The notes under the pieces: generated by a model
What the model was told of the DNA's origin: nothing
Seen by the model: the letters and a program-made list of their open reading frames with translations, nothing else
The model's database searches: none
In this document: piece by piece, positions 1 through 8,057 of the stretch
Position numbering within the stretch: the first letter of the stretch is position 1
How the letters are laid out: every line of letters begins with the position of its first letter
Made by a program: the position numbers and the translations under genes
DNA from: Flavobacteriaceae bacterium TMED121
GTDB lineage: Bacteria > Bacteroidota > Bacteroidia > Flavobacteriales > Flavobacteriaceae
Direction of reading: 5' to 3'
Length of the DNA: 22,840 nt
NCBI GenBank assembly: GCA_002171295.2
Contig: NHFW02000006.1
Span: forward strand, 6,610-29,449

Positions 1-611
1 TCCTCATCCATCAAAATAGTAAACTCATTAGAAGTTGAAATCACTTGGTTGATATTTACTCCCTCCCAAGAAAGTCGTTGAAAAATAAAATAATAAATCC
101 CTGGTATTTTTACATTATCTGTTGGTAATTTAACAGTAATAGCTGAAAGATTATCTAACTTATCAATACAAATCTCACGCCTAAAAACCTCTTCCAATAA
201 ACTCGAAATATTACTACTAACAACGATGTTAGACTCTCCAACCCCCCGCGAAGATGTATAAAAAATATCTTTTTTATCCCTGATTTCAGTGAGAAATTTT
301 CCTTGTACCAAAAGTAAAGACTCACTTAATTTGAAACAATAATCAGTTAGTGATGATCTTACTGTAATATCTCCCAAATTACGAAGAACATTAACAATTC
401 GATGTGTAGAAAGAAATTCTTCATTATCTGAAATTCTTTTAAGTGCCATTACAATCGCACCACTTCTTGCAGGCTTTCTTAAAGCTTTTTCAATTTCAGG
501 CTGGATTTGACGCGCAAGCGAAGTCAAATTGATAATTCTTTGAGATAATGCGGAAGATAGATAAGGTTTCGATTTAACGTAATCAGAAACTTGAGAAGCA
601 ATTGTTTTCAA
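1..611 (-). CDS. ACT-domain protein (aspartokinase-like C-terminal region), 3' end cut by window edge
   Basis: The reverse strand is open from a TTG at 611-609 to the left edge, about 203 codons. The protein begins LKTIASQVSDYV (TTG read as Met) and contains GAIVMALKRI and, near the edge, IPGIYYFIFQRLSWEGVNI followed by STSNEFTILMDE. That last segment has the form of an ACT regulatory domain (sheet, helix, sheet, as in aspartokinases and amino-acid sensors). No aspartokinase catalytic domain precedes it. From memory, Flavobacteriia carry stand-alone proteins of about 220 residues of this kind, often auto-annotated aspartate kinase. TTG is chosen as start because an in-frame TGA lies 24 bases upstream with no ATG between, and the start follows an A-rich AAAAAAG stretch. 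A role as an amino-acid sensor or regulator is inference; catalysis is unlikely. The C-terminal end is not in the window. Confidence 0.6.
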   Translation of the reverse strand, partial: MKTIASQVSDYVKSKPYLSSALSQRIINLTSLARQIQPEIEKALRKPARSGAIVMALKRISDNEEFLSTHRIVNVLRNLGDITVRSSLTDYCFKLSESLLLVQGKFLTEIRDKKDIFYTSSRGVGESNIVVSSNISSLLEEVFRREICIDKLDNLSAITVKLPTDNVKIPGIYYFIFQRLSWEGVNINQVISTSNEFTILMDE

Positions 612-924
612 CTTTTTTAGATTAATTTCTAATGGTCAAAGTTAATTAAATAAAACAAAATGTTTGTTTTACAACATATTTTGAAAAATATAAAAGGTAT
701 TATAAGTCCCTTTTTTAGAAATACTTACTCTTAAATAATAACTATATTAATAATTATTAAGGCCATAGATAAAATCTTTGAAGTCAAAGCAATATTAATA
801 TCCAAATACAAATAATATATTTAGTTTTTTATAAAAAAGGGGAAGTGATTAGATATGAGATTTCTTGCTTAACAAATAAAATTATTAGCAGGGAAATAAA
901 ATCCTTATTTTTACCAAAAACTTG
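612..924. other. Divergent intergenic region between the ACT gene and metG
   Basis: These 313 bases lie between two divergent starts and are very AT-rich. I find no convincing open frame, tRNA or terminator. The part next to the ACT gene carries two adjacent inverted repeats (651-671 and 676-691, described separately). A TATATTTA box at 816-823 resembles the Bacteroidota -7 element TAnnTTTG, but no TTG lies at the right distance upstream, so I do not call a promoter for metG. Confidence 0.5.
651..691. repeat. Two adjacent inverted repeats upstream of the ACT gene
   Basis: Positions 651-659 (taaaacaaa) and 663-671 (tttgtttta) form a perfect 9-base inverted repeat around a 3-base loop. Five bases on, 676-682 (atatttt) and 685-691 (aaaatat) form a second perfect repeat with a 2-base loop. 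A competing pairing is also possible between caaaatgtt in the first element and aacatattttg, which spans into the second. The block sits 40-80 bases upstream of the reverse-strand TTG start, so it could be an operator or a leader hairpin. In sequence this AT-rich, chance palindromes are common, so function is only a possibility. Confidence 0.4.
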
Positions 925-2634
925 ATGTCAAAGCTGCCTAAACGCTATACAATTACAGCTGCCCTGCCTTACGCTAATGGGCCAATCCATATTGGTCACC
1001 TTGCAGGGGTGTATATCCCTGCTGATATATACGCAAGATATCTTAGGCTAAAAAATAGAGATGTAGCATTTATTTGTGGCAGTGACGAACATGGAGTTGC
1101 TATTGATATAAAAGCAAAAAAGGAAGGAAAAACACCCCGGCAAATCATTGATCATTTCGATAAGGTCATCCGAAAATCATTTGATGATTTTGGGATTTCG
1201 TTTGATAATTTTTCCAGAACCTCAAGGAAGATTCACCACGAAACTGCTAGTGAAATATTTACCCAATTACATGAAAAGTCGAAATTTTCTATAAAAGAAA
1301 CAAAGCAATTGTATGATACTCAGGCCAAAGCATTTCTCGCAGATAGGTTTGTTGTGGGTACTTGTCCCATTTGTCAAAATGAAGAAGCATACGGTGATCA
1401 ATGTGAATCATGTGGCAGTTCATTAAACGCTACTGATTTAATCAATCCAAAATCTAAATTATCAGGAAGCCTCCCCAAACTTAAAAAAACTAAACACTGG
1501 TTTTTACCTCTTAATCAATACGAAGATTTTATTAAAGATTGGATATTGAAAAAACACAAAAAAGATTGGAAATCTAACGTCTATGGTCAAGTCAAATCTT
1601 GGGTGGATAATGGGCTTCAAGCAAGAGCAGTAACACGTGATTTGGACTGGGGAATTCCTGTTCCCGTTCAGGGTGGAGAGGGGAAAGTTCTTTACGTATG
1701 GTTTGATGCGCCCATAGGGTATATCTCTTCAACTAAAGAATGGGCAAAGAAAAAAAATATTGACTGGAAACCATATTGGAAATCACAAGACACTCAACTA
1801 GTTCATTTTATAGGAAAGGACAATATTGTTTTTCACTGTATTATTTTTCCAATTATTTTAAAAAATGCAGGCGGTTATATATTACCGGAAAACGTCCCGG
1901 CCAATGAATTCTTGAATCTGGAAGGAAAAAAAATTTCCACCTCAAATAATTGGGCAGTATGGCTACACGAATATTTAGAAGATTTTGCTGACAAACAAGA
2001 CGTATTACGTTATACTTTGACTGCTAATGCACCGGAAACTAAGGATAATGATTTCACTTGGAATGAGTTTCAAACCCGTAATAATAGCGAATTAGTTGCT
2101 ATTTTTGGGAATTTCATTAATAGAGTAATGGTTTTAACGCATAAATATTACAATGGGAAAGTTCCAAAAGGAGGAACTTTAAATAAGACTGACCAAAAAG
2201 TTATGAATTCTCTAAAAACATTTCCAGAAAAATTTGAAAAAGAAATTGAACAATTCCACTTCAGGGCTTACAGTCAAGAGTTAATGAATCTAGCACGATT
2301 GGGAAATAAATACTTAGCTGATCAAGAACCTTGGAAATTAATTAAAAAAGATCCAAAAAGAGTAGAAACTATAATTAATATAGCATTACAAATTGCTGCC
2401 TACTTGACTGTATTAAGTGAGCCTCTTCTTCCATTTACTGCGAATAAAATGAAATCAATGCTAAATGTTAATATGAGTTGGGATGAAGTTGCTACTTGTA
2501 AAAACATTCTGCTCATGGAAGGTAAGCTTTTAAAGAAATCTGAACTACTTTTTGCTAGGGTTGAAGACGATACAATTAAAATACAACTCGAAAAATTGAA
2601 AATTAATAATACTTTGAAAAAAGATTTTAATTGA
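925..2634 (+). CDS. metG: Methionyl-tRNA synthetase lacking the C-terminal tRNA-binding domain
   Basis: Cytoplasmic class I aminoacyl-tRNA synthetase that charges tRNA-Met with methionine using ATP. Seen in the 569-residue protein: HIGH signature at residues 22-25, a zinc knuckle C147-x2-C150-x9-C160-x2-C163, the [11 protein letters not shown] methionine-pocket stretch, and the catalytic loop as K336-ISTS (a Bacteroidota variant of KMSKS), followed by the helical anticodon-binding domain. The ATG at 925 is preferred over the in-frame TTG at 922. Homologues in this phylum usually continue to about 680-690 residues with a Trbp111/EMAPII-like tRNA-binding domain. Here the protein stops shortly after [10 protein letters not shown], and the next gene starts inside its stop codon, so that domain is absent. 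Catalytic parts look intact, so I expect a functional enzyme. Confidence 0.97.
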   Translation: MSKLPKRYTITAALPYANGPIHIGHLAGVYIPADIYARYLRLKNRDVAFICGSDEHGVAIDIKAKKEGKTPRQIIDHFDKVIRKSFDDFGISFDNFSRTSRKIHHETASEIFTQLHEKSKFSIKETKQLYDTQAKAFLADRFVVGTCPICQNEEAYGDQCESCGSSLNATDLINPKSKLSGSLPKLKKTKHWFLPLNQYEDFIKDWILKKHKKDWKSNVYGQVKSWVDNGLQARAVTRDLDWGIPVPVQGGEGKVLYVWFDAPIGYISSTKEWAKKKNIDWKPYWKSQDTQLVHFIGKDNIVFHCIIFPIILKNAGGYILPENVPANEFLNLEGKKISTSNNWAVWLHEYLEDFADKQDVLRYTLTANAPETKDNDFTWNEFQTRNNSELVAIFGNFINRVMVLTHKYYNGKVPKGGTLNKTDQKVMNSLKTFPEKFEKEIEQFHFRAYSQELMNLARLGNKYLADQEPWKLIKKDPKRVETIINIALQIAAYLTVLSEPLLPFTANKMKSMLNVNMSWDEVATCKNILLMEGKLLKKSELLFARVEDDTIKIQLEKLKINNTLKKDFN

Positions 2635-3530
2635 TTCCTGTAGCTTTTGATCCTATTTATATTTTACCCCTCCCTGAAAATCACCGTTTTCCAATGGAGA
2701 AATATGAACTCTTACACAGACAATTAATCCATGAGGGGACATGTGAGCCTGAAGATTTTTTCTCCCCAAAAAAAATTGATAATGACTCAGCTACGGCTAT
2801 TCATCAAAAGGTTTATGTAGAGCGTTTAAAGGGTTTAAAGTTGAATAAAGCAGAAATAAGAAAAATCGGATTTCCTATTTCCCAACAACTTATTGATAGA
2901 GAGTTTATTATTGCTGGAGGAACATTATCAGGGTCTTTAAAAGCCCTTGAATATGGTATAGCTTTTAATATTGCTGGAGGAACACACCACGCTTTTTCTT
3001 CGCATGGCGAGGCTTTTTGCTTGCTAAATGACCAAGCTATTGCAGCTCAATATTTGTTAGAAAAAGAATTAGTAAAAAAAATTTTAATTATTGATTTAGA
3101 TGTCCATCAAGGTAACGGTACTGCTGAAATATTTCAAAAAGAGGATCGTGTATTTACATTTTCAATGCATGGGAAAAAAAATTACCCTTTCAAAAAAGAA
3201 CAAAGTGACTTGGACATTGCTCTAGAAGATAAAACTAATGACAAGATATATATAGAGATACTCCGGGAAGCACTTCCCAAACTCCTGAAAAGTGTCAAGC
3301 CTGATTTTATATTTTACCTTTCTGGTGTTGATATCCTAGAATCAGATCGTTTAGGTCGTCTAGGTATCAGCATAAAAGGTTGCGAAGCACGTGACCAAAT
3401 GGTTCTAAAATGTTGCCACGATGAGAATATTCCAGTTCAATGTAGTATGGGAGGGGGTTACTCAAAGGACATTAAAATAATAATTGAAGCACACGCCAAC
3501 ACCTACCGTGTTGCACAAAAAATCTACTAG
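2631..3530 (+). CDS. Histone-deacetylase-family (AcuC/AphA-like) zinc deacetylase
   Basis: Member of the arginase/deacetylase fold family. Bacterial relatives remove acetyl or acyl groups from lysines (AcuC) or polyamines; the substrate here cannot be read from sequence. Seen: paired active-site histidines H119-H120 in GGTHHA, zinc ligands D157 and H159 in [10 protein letters not shown] and D234 in [14 protein letters not shown], and the transition-state tyrosine Y277 in GGGYS, so all catalytic residues are present. The 299-residue length fits a single catalytic domain. The start is TTG at 2631: an in-frame TAA immediately precedes it, and the N-terminal stretch [20 protein letters not shown] is the usual start of this subfamily. 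TTG overlaps the metG stop as TTGA, so translation is probably coupled to metG. The stop overlaps that of the convergent CBS gene. Confidence 0.9.
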   Translation: MIPVAFDPIYILPLPENHRFPMEKYELLHRQLIHEGTCEPEDFFSPKKIDNDSATAIHQKVYVERLKGLKLNKAEIRKIGFPISQQLIDREFIIAGGTLSGSLKALEYGIAFNIAGGTHHAFSSHGEAFCLLNDQAIAAQYLLEKELVKKILIIDLDVHQGNGTAEIFQKEDRVFTFSMHGKKNYPFKKEQSDLDIALEDKTNDKIYIEILREALPKLLKSVKPDFIFYLSGVDILESDRLGRLGISIKGCEARDQMVLKCCHDENIPVQCSMGGGYSKDIKIIIEAHANTYRVAQKIY

Positions 3531-3991
3531 CGCCAGGTATTACTTTTCATGTTTAGGGTAGCAATAACAATATCCTTTCGGCTAATCTGACCAACTAACT
3601 TATTACTGTCTAAAACTGGAAATCGTCTGCGAGAAGTTTTAAAAAAATTTGATGCAGCTTCAAAAATTGTTTTGGATGCGTCAATCGTATCCACATTAGT
3701 GGTCATAAATTTACTTACACTTTTATCCAGTATAGGAAGATTAAAATAGCGACTATCAGAAACTTCTTTCATGCAATCAGCTTCTGAAATAACTCCTATT
3801 AAATCACCTTTTTCGTTAACAACAGGGCCTCCTGAAATTCGATATTTTATAAATTTCTTCATGACTTCATGTATGGTTTCGTCTGGTTTGAAAACAACTA
3901 AATTCCTAGTCATAATATCTTCCACTAATAAAGTTTTAGCCTTGGGTTTAAACCTTTGCTCTCTTTGACCTTGAAAACTTTTGATAGGCAT
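3527..3991 (-). CDS. Stand-alone tandem CBS-domain protein
   Basis: A 154-residue soluble protein made almost wholly of two CBS motifs. The first is at about residues 25-75 (VEDIMTRNLVVFKPDETI through GVISEADCMKEV). The second is at about 88-145 (VSKFMTTNVDTIDASKTI through GQISRKDIVIATL). CBS pairs (Bateman modules) bind adenosine nucleotides and usually regulate a partner; no enzymatic domain is attached here, so the partner is unknown. The basic N-terminus (GQREQRFKPKAK) is unstructured-looking. The stop codon shares the palindrome CTAG with the stop of the convergent deacetylase gene, and the gene is divergent from the Rossmann-fold gene with a gap of about 100 bases. Confidence 0.9.
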   Translation of the reverse strand: MPIKSFQGQREQRFKPKAKTLLVEDIMTRNLVVFKPDETIHEVMKKFIKYRISGGPVVNEKGDLIGVISEADCMKEVSDSRYFNLPILDKSVSKFMTTNVDTIDASKTIFEAASNFFKTSRRRFPVLDSNKLVGQISRKDIVIATLNMKSNTWR

Positions 3992-4040
3992 AATTCTTTA
4001 ATATCAATTTTAATAAATATAGGGTTTTTTTAGCTTCCCC

Positions 4041-4071
4041 TTGATTTTTAAAAAAATTATGAATATAGTTG
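4041..4071 (+). promoter_or_regulatory. Candidate Bacteroidota-type promoter for the SDR-like gene
   Basis: A TTG at 4041-4043 is followed after 20 bases by TATAGTTG at 4064-4071, one mismatch from the -7 consensus TAnnTTTG used by the Bacteroidota primary sigma factor (-33 TTG, spacing about 17-23). The expected start site would leave a leader of roughly 15-20 bases before the ATG at 4094. Pattern match only. Confidence 0.35.
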
Positions 4072-4093
4072 TTGTATAAAAAGTACACTATAA

Positions 4094-4900
4094 ATGAATA
4101 TCGGGATTTTAGGGGCAGGTTGGTTAGGTTCAGTTTTGGCTGAAAAATGTATAGAAAATAATCACAATGTTATAATCAGTACTACTACTTTAGAAAAGCA
4201 TAGTTTTTTTGTAAAAAAAGGATTAAACGCTAAGCAAATTGTTGTAACTGAGAAGAAGATTAAAGGTGATTGTAGTTTTTTCCAAGAGATAGATTTACTA
4301 ATTATTACAATTCCTCCAGGGCTTCGAAAAAATCGAAATATAAAATATGTGGAAATGATGGAGCAGGTAATTAAAAAAATTGTGAGTTTTGGAATTAAAA
4401 AGGTAATCTATACAAGTAGCACCTCTGTTTATGGATTTCAAAAAAATACCATAACTGAGAAAAGTAAAACAAATCCATTGTCTGATAACGCTAGAAAGAT
4501 TTTACTCTGTGAAAAGAAGCTACTCGAAAACTCTTCCTTTGAAAGTTGCATAATCCGGCTAGGCGGGCTAATTGGTCCAAATAGGCATCCTATTTTCTCC
4601 CTTAGTGGCAAACAAAATCTTCCTAATCCAAAATCTCCAATAAATTTTATCCACCAAAAAGATGCTGTAAGCATAACTCTTTGTTTATCAGAAAACTGGA
4701 ATGGCAATAAAATTTTTAATGCAGTTACTTCATACCACCCGCAAAGGGAGGATTACTACATGAGCATTTCAAAAATTGCAAAAGTAGACCCTCCAAAATT
4801 TCAAAAAAAAGGTAAAATCCGTGGCGAAATAAGCTCATGCAAGCTTTTAAAATTAACCAATTACCAATTTGAGGTTGAAAACTTGTTAATATTAAATTAA
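4094..4900 (+). CDS. NAD(P)-binding Rossmann-fold protein, atypical SDR (YeeZ-like)
   Basis: A 268-residue protein with an N-terminal dinucleotide-binding motif GILGAGWLGS (G7-x-G9-x2-G12) and the extended-SDR pattern IKKVIYTSSTSVYG at about residues 100-113, giving a nucleotide-sugar-epimerase-like fold. The usual catalytic Tyr-x3-Lys of extended SDRs is not in its expected place: the corresponding helix reads ARKILLCEKKL. This resembles the atypical SDR5/YeeZ group, whose reactions are mostly unknown. A later segment, INFIHQKDAVSITL, matches the conserved epimerase-family (NFIHxxD) region. I do not assign a substrate. It is divergent from the CBS gene and followed after 55 bases by the DUF2383-like gene on the same strand, so the two may be co-transcribed. 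Confidence 0.8.
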   Translation: MNIGILGAGWLGSVLAEKCIENNHNVIISTTTLEKHSFFVKKGLNAKQIVVTEKKIKGDCSFFQEIDLLIITIPPGLRKNRNIKYVEMMEQVIKKIVSFGIKKVIYTSSTSVYGFQKNTITEKSKTNPLSDNARKILLCEKKLLENSSFESCIIRLGGLIGPNRHPIFSLSGKQNLPNPKSPINFIHQKDAVSITLCLSENWNGNKIFNAVTSYHPQREDYYMSISKIAKVDPPKFQKKGKIRGEISSCKLLKLTNYQFEVENLLILN

Positions 4901-4955
4901 GCTTAACTAATATTAGGGTTACCTTAATGTTTACTTTGCCTTAAATTATTTTTAA

Positions 4956-5396
4956 TTGTCTAGTCACATACAATTTATCGCTAAACTTGAAAAAATTCTC
5001 ACTTTTTTAAAGAACTCTAAGCTAGAGTATTTAAAAGCATCAGATAGATTCAATCTTCCTGAGAATAAAAGATTTTTTAACATGCAATCTACCATAAGAA
5101 ACCGATTTTTTCAAGACATCGTCTCATTGCTTAGATCAATGAATATTGAGGTAGACAATCTTGTAATTAATAGACTAAATTTTGAACAAATTACGTCTTC
5201 TTCAAATGCAAAAACCAGTCAAAGTCATTTGCTGAAATGTATTGAATTCGATAAAAAGTTGATAAAATTGTATGAAGAGGCTCTTGAAATTGTCTCTGAT
5301 AACGACGTTTTAAAACACCAAAGTCACAAAATCACTCAAGTCATCGAAGAAAATATTAATTTTTTGGAGAATGCAGAATTTGTTCTAAAATCCTGA
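4956..5396 (+). CDS. Probable four-helix-bundle protein (DUF2383 / PA2169-like)
   Basis: A 146-residue, all-helical, soluble protein without signal peptide. The C-terminal half, LLKCIEFDKKLIKLYEEALEIV then HKITQVIEENINFLENAE, resembles the second half of DUF2383 (PA2169-family ferritin-like four-helix bundle), and the N-terminal LEKILTFLKNSKLEYLKAS would be the first helix. I see no clear set of metal-ligand Glu/His pairs, so I do not propose ferritin activity. The start is TTG at 4956: TAA lies directly before it in frame and the first internal Met is deep in the protein. Its last 12 bases overlap the convergent lipoprotein gene. From memory, family members are often linked to envelope stress, but nothing here tests that. 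Confidence 0.6.
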   Translation: MSSHIQFIAKLEKILTFLKNSKLEYLKASDRFNLPENKRFFNMQSTIRNRFFQDIVSLLRSMNIEVDNLVINRLNFEQITSSSNAKTSQSHLLKCIEFDKKLIKLYEEALEIVSDNDVLKHQSHKITQVIEENINFLENAEFVLKS

Positions 5397-5921
5397 GTCA
5401 TTATAATTAAATCCAATACTATCAAGAGGAATTTGACGCTCTTCAATAAAACTAACCATTCTATTTAATAATATATTGTATTCCACATAAAGTTCATCTA
5501 GCGAATCATTTAATTTTTTACTCTGATTGTTAGATGCGTAAAAATGACACTTGATTATTTGGGTCTGAACTACTTTAATTCTACTGTATACGGGAAGTCC
5601 ATCAAAATTTTTCGGAAAAGGTGACTGCAGTAATTGCGTTGTAATCTTATAAAGTTCAGATAAAAAGATTATTACCCCTTTGGGATTAAGTTTAGACAAA
5701 TCCTCTATAGACTCTTTAAACTGAATAAAGTCTGGCCACTCATCAATCTTATTTTTCAAAATAAATTCAGATGTAAACTGATTAAGTCTAACTGCGTTGT
5801 CGGGAGTCATAATAAATAAAGAATCTATGGGTTTATTGGCGCTAGTATGTTTTATCATAGTATTATTATTACATGAAATTAAAAGTAATGTTAACAAAAT
5901 GATGTTCTTGAAATCAGACAT
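5385..5921 (-). CDS. Small predicted lipoprotein of unknown function
   Basis: A 178-residue protein with a type II signal peptide: MSDFK, a hydrophobic stretch IILLTLLL, and the lipobox LLIS-C17 followed by Asn, so it is expected to be lipidated and exported. The mature part is polar and mostly helical, with no family motif I recognise. It lies only 17 bases downstream of the cruF-like gene on the same strand, so it is probably the last gene of the carotenoid operon. Whether it has a pigment role (for example in placing carotenoid in the envelope) is unknown. Its 3' end overlaps the convergent DUF2383-like gene by 12 bases with no terminator visible between them. Confidence 0.75.
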   Translation of the reverse strand: MSDFKNIILLTLLLISCNNNTMIKHTSANKPIDSLFIMTPDNAVRLNQFTSEFILKNKIDEWPDFIQFKESIEDLSKLNPKGVIIFLSELYKITTQLLQSPFPKNFDGLPVYSRIKVVQTQIIKCHFYASNNQSKKLNDSLDELYVEYNILLNRMVSFIEERQIPLDSIGFNYNDSGF

Positions 5922-5938
5922 ATATCAAAAGTAATCAA

Positions 5939-6598
5939 TTACAATCCGACTGTAGTGTGTTTAATTAACAACACACTGAAAAAAATGATTTGTAATAGGT
6001 AAAGATGATAGGGAAACGAGCCGTTGATTTTTACTTTGATAAAATAATATCCTAATTGTAAGAAAAGAGCCACTCCTACCCAGCCCAAATAATTTTGTAA
6101 TGGCGCCTCCTGTCCGTCAAATACCCAAAAATCAAGAACGGGAGCTAAAGGCTCCATAAGTAAATCTAAAAAAAGCATCAAACCCATACCGACTAATACT
6201 CGCATAAATGTATTGGAATAAAACTGGTGAGCAATTGCACCGGTAATAACGATTAGTAAGGCCCAATTAACTCCAATCAAAAGTGGGACGCCCATAACCT
6301 TTGTACCCAATTGATTCCCGTATTGGTAATCTCCAAAAAACCAACCGTATTTAACTCCTAAAATCTCTGTAGTCATCCCAACAAAAAAACTTAAAATAAT
6401 TACAAATAAAACCCGCTTATTCCATTTACAATTAATTAATAATAAAATAAAATTAAGAGTTAGATTTAGTGGTGTAAAAGAAATGAACCAATTTGAATTA
6501 CCATATATTATTCCCAATATACCACTGACATGAAACAACCATATTAGAGCAATAGAAATGTTTTCAAAATTCAGTTTAGTCTTTCGTATTTGATGCAT
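5939..6598 (-). CDS. cruF: Carotenoid biosynthesis membrane protein, CruF-like 1',2'-hydratase
   Basis: A 219-residue, very hydrophobic protein with about seven membrane segments. It carries the hallmark stretch of the CruF/DUF422 family: TEILGVKYGWFFGDYQYG (about residues 77-94), then GVPLLIGVNWALL and LMEPLAPVLDFWVF. CruF-family enzymes add water to the 1',2' double bond of an acyclic carotenoid end, giving a 1'-hydroxy group on gamma-carotene or lycopene. The placement directly after the crtD-like gene, whose substrate is a 1-hydroxy carotenoid, supports this activity. The ATG overlaps the end of crtD by 23 bases, implying translational coupling. The family also contains bacterioruberin-pathway hydratases and uncharacterised members, so the exact substrate is inference. 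Confidence 0.85.
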   Translation of the reverse strand: MHQIRKTKLNFENISIALIWLFHVSGILGIIYGNSNWFISFTPLNLTLNFILLLINCKWNKRVLFVIILSFFVGMTTEILGVKYGWFFGDYQYGNQLGTKVMGVPLLIGVNWALLIVITGAIAHQFYSNTFMRVLVGMGLMLFLDLLMEPLAPVLDFWVFDGQEAPLQNYLGWVGVALFLQLGYYFIKVKINGSFPYHLYLLQIIFFSVLLIKHTTVGL

Positions 6599-8057
6599 TA
6601 GGAATCAAGTCAGTTGCAATCTTAGCAGATAGTAGACAAAGTGGAATTCCTCCTCCAGGATGAACACTACCTCCGCAAAAATATAAATTTTTAATTTTTG
6701 AATTAAAATTAGGGTGCCTAAGGAAAGCTGCTATTTTATTATTGCTTGAACTGCCATACAACGCCCCCATATGAGAAGCCGTCTTTTGAGCTATTAAAGG
6801 TGGAGTCATTACAACTTCTTCTTCTATCATGGTCTCTAGATTAACTTTCAAGATTTTATTAAGCTTTTTGATTGTTTTTTCTCTAAGTCTGGTTTTAATT
6901 GATTCCCAATCTTGACCATGATCTGATGGAACATTGACCATTACAAACCAATTTTCACAGCCCTCGGGAGCATCTTGAGGAATATCCTTTGAGGTAATAT
7001 TAACATAAACAGTGAAATCATCCGACACATTATTTTGATTAAAAATAGAATCAAATTCTGATTTATAATTTTTTGAGAAAAAAATATTATGTAAATCTAA
7101 TTGATCAAATTGATTTTTTATACCCCAGTAAAATATAACAGCTGAACTTGAACGCTCCTGACGAAGAATTCTTTTCGGAGCCTTTTGATCCCTTAACAGG
7201 TTTTTATAGGTTGGAAATATATCAACATTTGATAATATTAAATCAAAACGATTCTCAACTTTTTCTGTTTTGATTCCAACCGCTTTCCCTTTTTCAACAA
7301 TAATTTTTTTAACCTTTTCACTCATATTAAATAATACTCCCTTTCTTTTTGCCAATTCAAATAGACATAAAGTAATCTGCTCCATTCCTCTAATGGGTAT
7401 GTAAGTTCCAAACTCTTGTTCAAGGTGCTGAACTAAAGTCATAATTCCAGGAGTTTGAAAGGGGGAAGAACCATTATAGGTAGCATATCGATCATACATC
7501 TGAACGAGGTGAGGTTCTCTCAACTGACTCGCATTTACAGAATGTAAATTTTGATTAATTTCAAATAAACTTAAGTTCAAAAGTGCTTTAACCGTTTCAA
7601 TATTGACAAAACCTTGAAATTTATGAAGGGAACGTTCTAAAAAGAGAGGTGCAGTAAGCTCGTATTTTCGTTTCGCTCGATCGAGATATTTCTTTAATGA
7701 GTTTGATTTAATTCCAAGTTTATTTTCTACTTCATCAAAGTAAAGTGAATTATTAGAATAAGCAGTTAGCTCAGTATGGTCATCCCAAAAATATTGGCAA
7801 GCAATTTTTTTCTTTTTATAGCTAAAATACTTAGATGGTTTTTCATTAAATAACTCGAATAAATCGTTTACAAGATGAGGCATCGTAAACAAAGAGGGAC
7901 CTGAGTCAAAGCGATATTTTCCAAGAGTAAAAGCACTCAACTTACCACCGGGATAATCGTTGGCCTCAAATACATTTACATGATAACCTTTATGAGCCAG
8001 ACGCAATGCTCCAGCAATGCCTCCAATTCCAGCTCCAATAACTGCGGCTTTCTTCAT
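6576..8057 (-). CDS. crtD: CrtD-like carotenoid 3,4-desaturase (phytoene desaturase family)
   Basis: A 493-residue FAD-dependent oxidoreductase of the CrtI/CrtD superfamily. Seen: N-terminal Rossmann motif VIGAGIGGIAGALRLA (G8-x-G10-x2-G13), then PGGKLSAFTLGKYRFDSGPSLFTMP (split here as PGGKLSAF at about 36-43 and FDSGPSLF at 50-57), and the C-terminal FAD segment LYFCGGSVHPGGGIPLCLLS. The GxSVHPGGGIPL form is typical of CrtD, the 1-hydroxycarotenoid 3,4-desaturase, rather than of the phytoene desaturase at 9882. Neighbours encoding a hydratase and a CrtA-like oxygenase agree with that. Its ATG shares one base with the stop of the crtA-like gene (TGATG). Substrate is probably 1'-hydroxy-gamma-carotene or 1-hydroxylycopene (inference). 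A generic CrtI-family desaturase is the alternative. Confidence 0.87.
   Translation of the reverse strand: MKKAAVIGAGIGGIAGALRLAHKGYHVNVFEANDYPGGKLSAFTLGKYRFDSGPSLFTMPHLVNDLFELFNEKPSKYFSYKKKKIACQYFWDDHTELTAYSNNSLYFDEVENKLGIKSNSLKKYLDRAKRKYELTAPLFLERSLHKFQGFVNIETVKALLNLSLFEINQNLHSVNASQLREPHLVQMYDRYATYNGSSPFQTPGIMTLVQHLEQEFGTYIPIRGMEQITLCLFELAKRKGVLFNMSEKVKKIIVEKGKAVGIKTEKVENRFDLILSNVDIFPTYKNLLRDQKAPKRILRQERSSSAVIFYWGIKNQFDQLDLHNIFFSKNYKSEFDSIFNQNNVSDDFTVYVNITSKDIPQDAPEGCENWFVMVNVPSDHGQDWESIKTRLREKTIKKLNKILKVNLETMIEEEVVMTPPLIAQKTASHMGALYGSSSNNKIAAFLRHPNFNSKIKNLYFCGGSVHPGGGIPLCLLSAKIATDLIPNASNTKD

Noticed and set aside
816..823. TATATTTA box as the metG promoter
   Set aside because: No TTG within the accepted distance upstream, and such boxes are frequent in AT-rich gaps.
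3771..3968. 65-codon forward frame inside the CBS gene
   Set aside because: Antisense shadow of a well-supported coding region.
4912..4928. Near-palindrome attagggt/accttaat between the SDR-like and DUF2383-like genes
   Set aside because: One mismatch, AT-rich, no similar copy elsewhere in the window; not enough to call an operator.
4956..5396. Ferritin or bacterioferritin
   Set aside because: Helical bundle character is plausible but the Glu/His metal-ligand pattern of ferritins is not visible.
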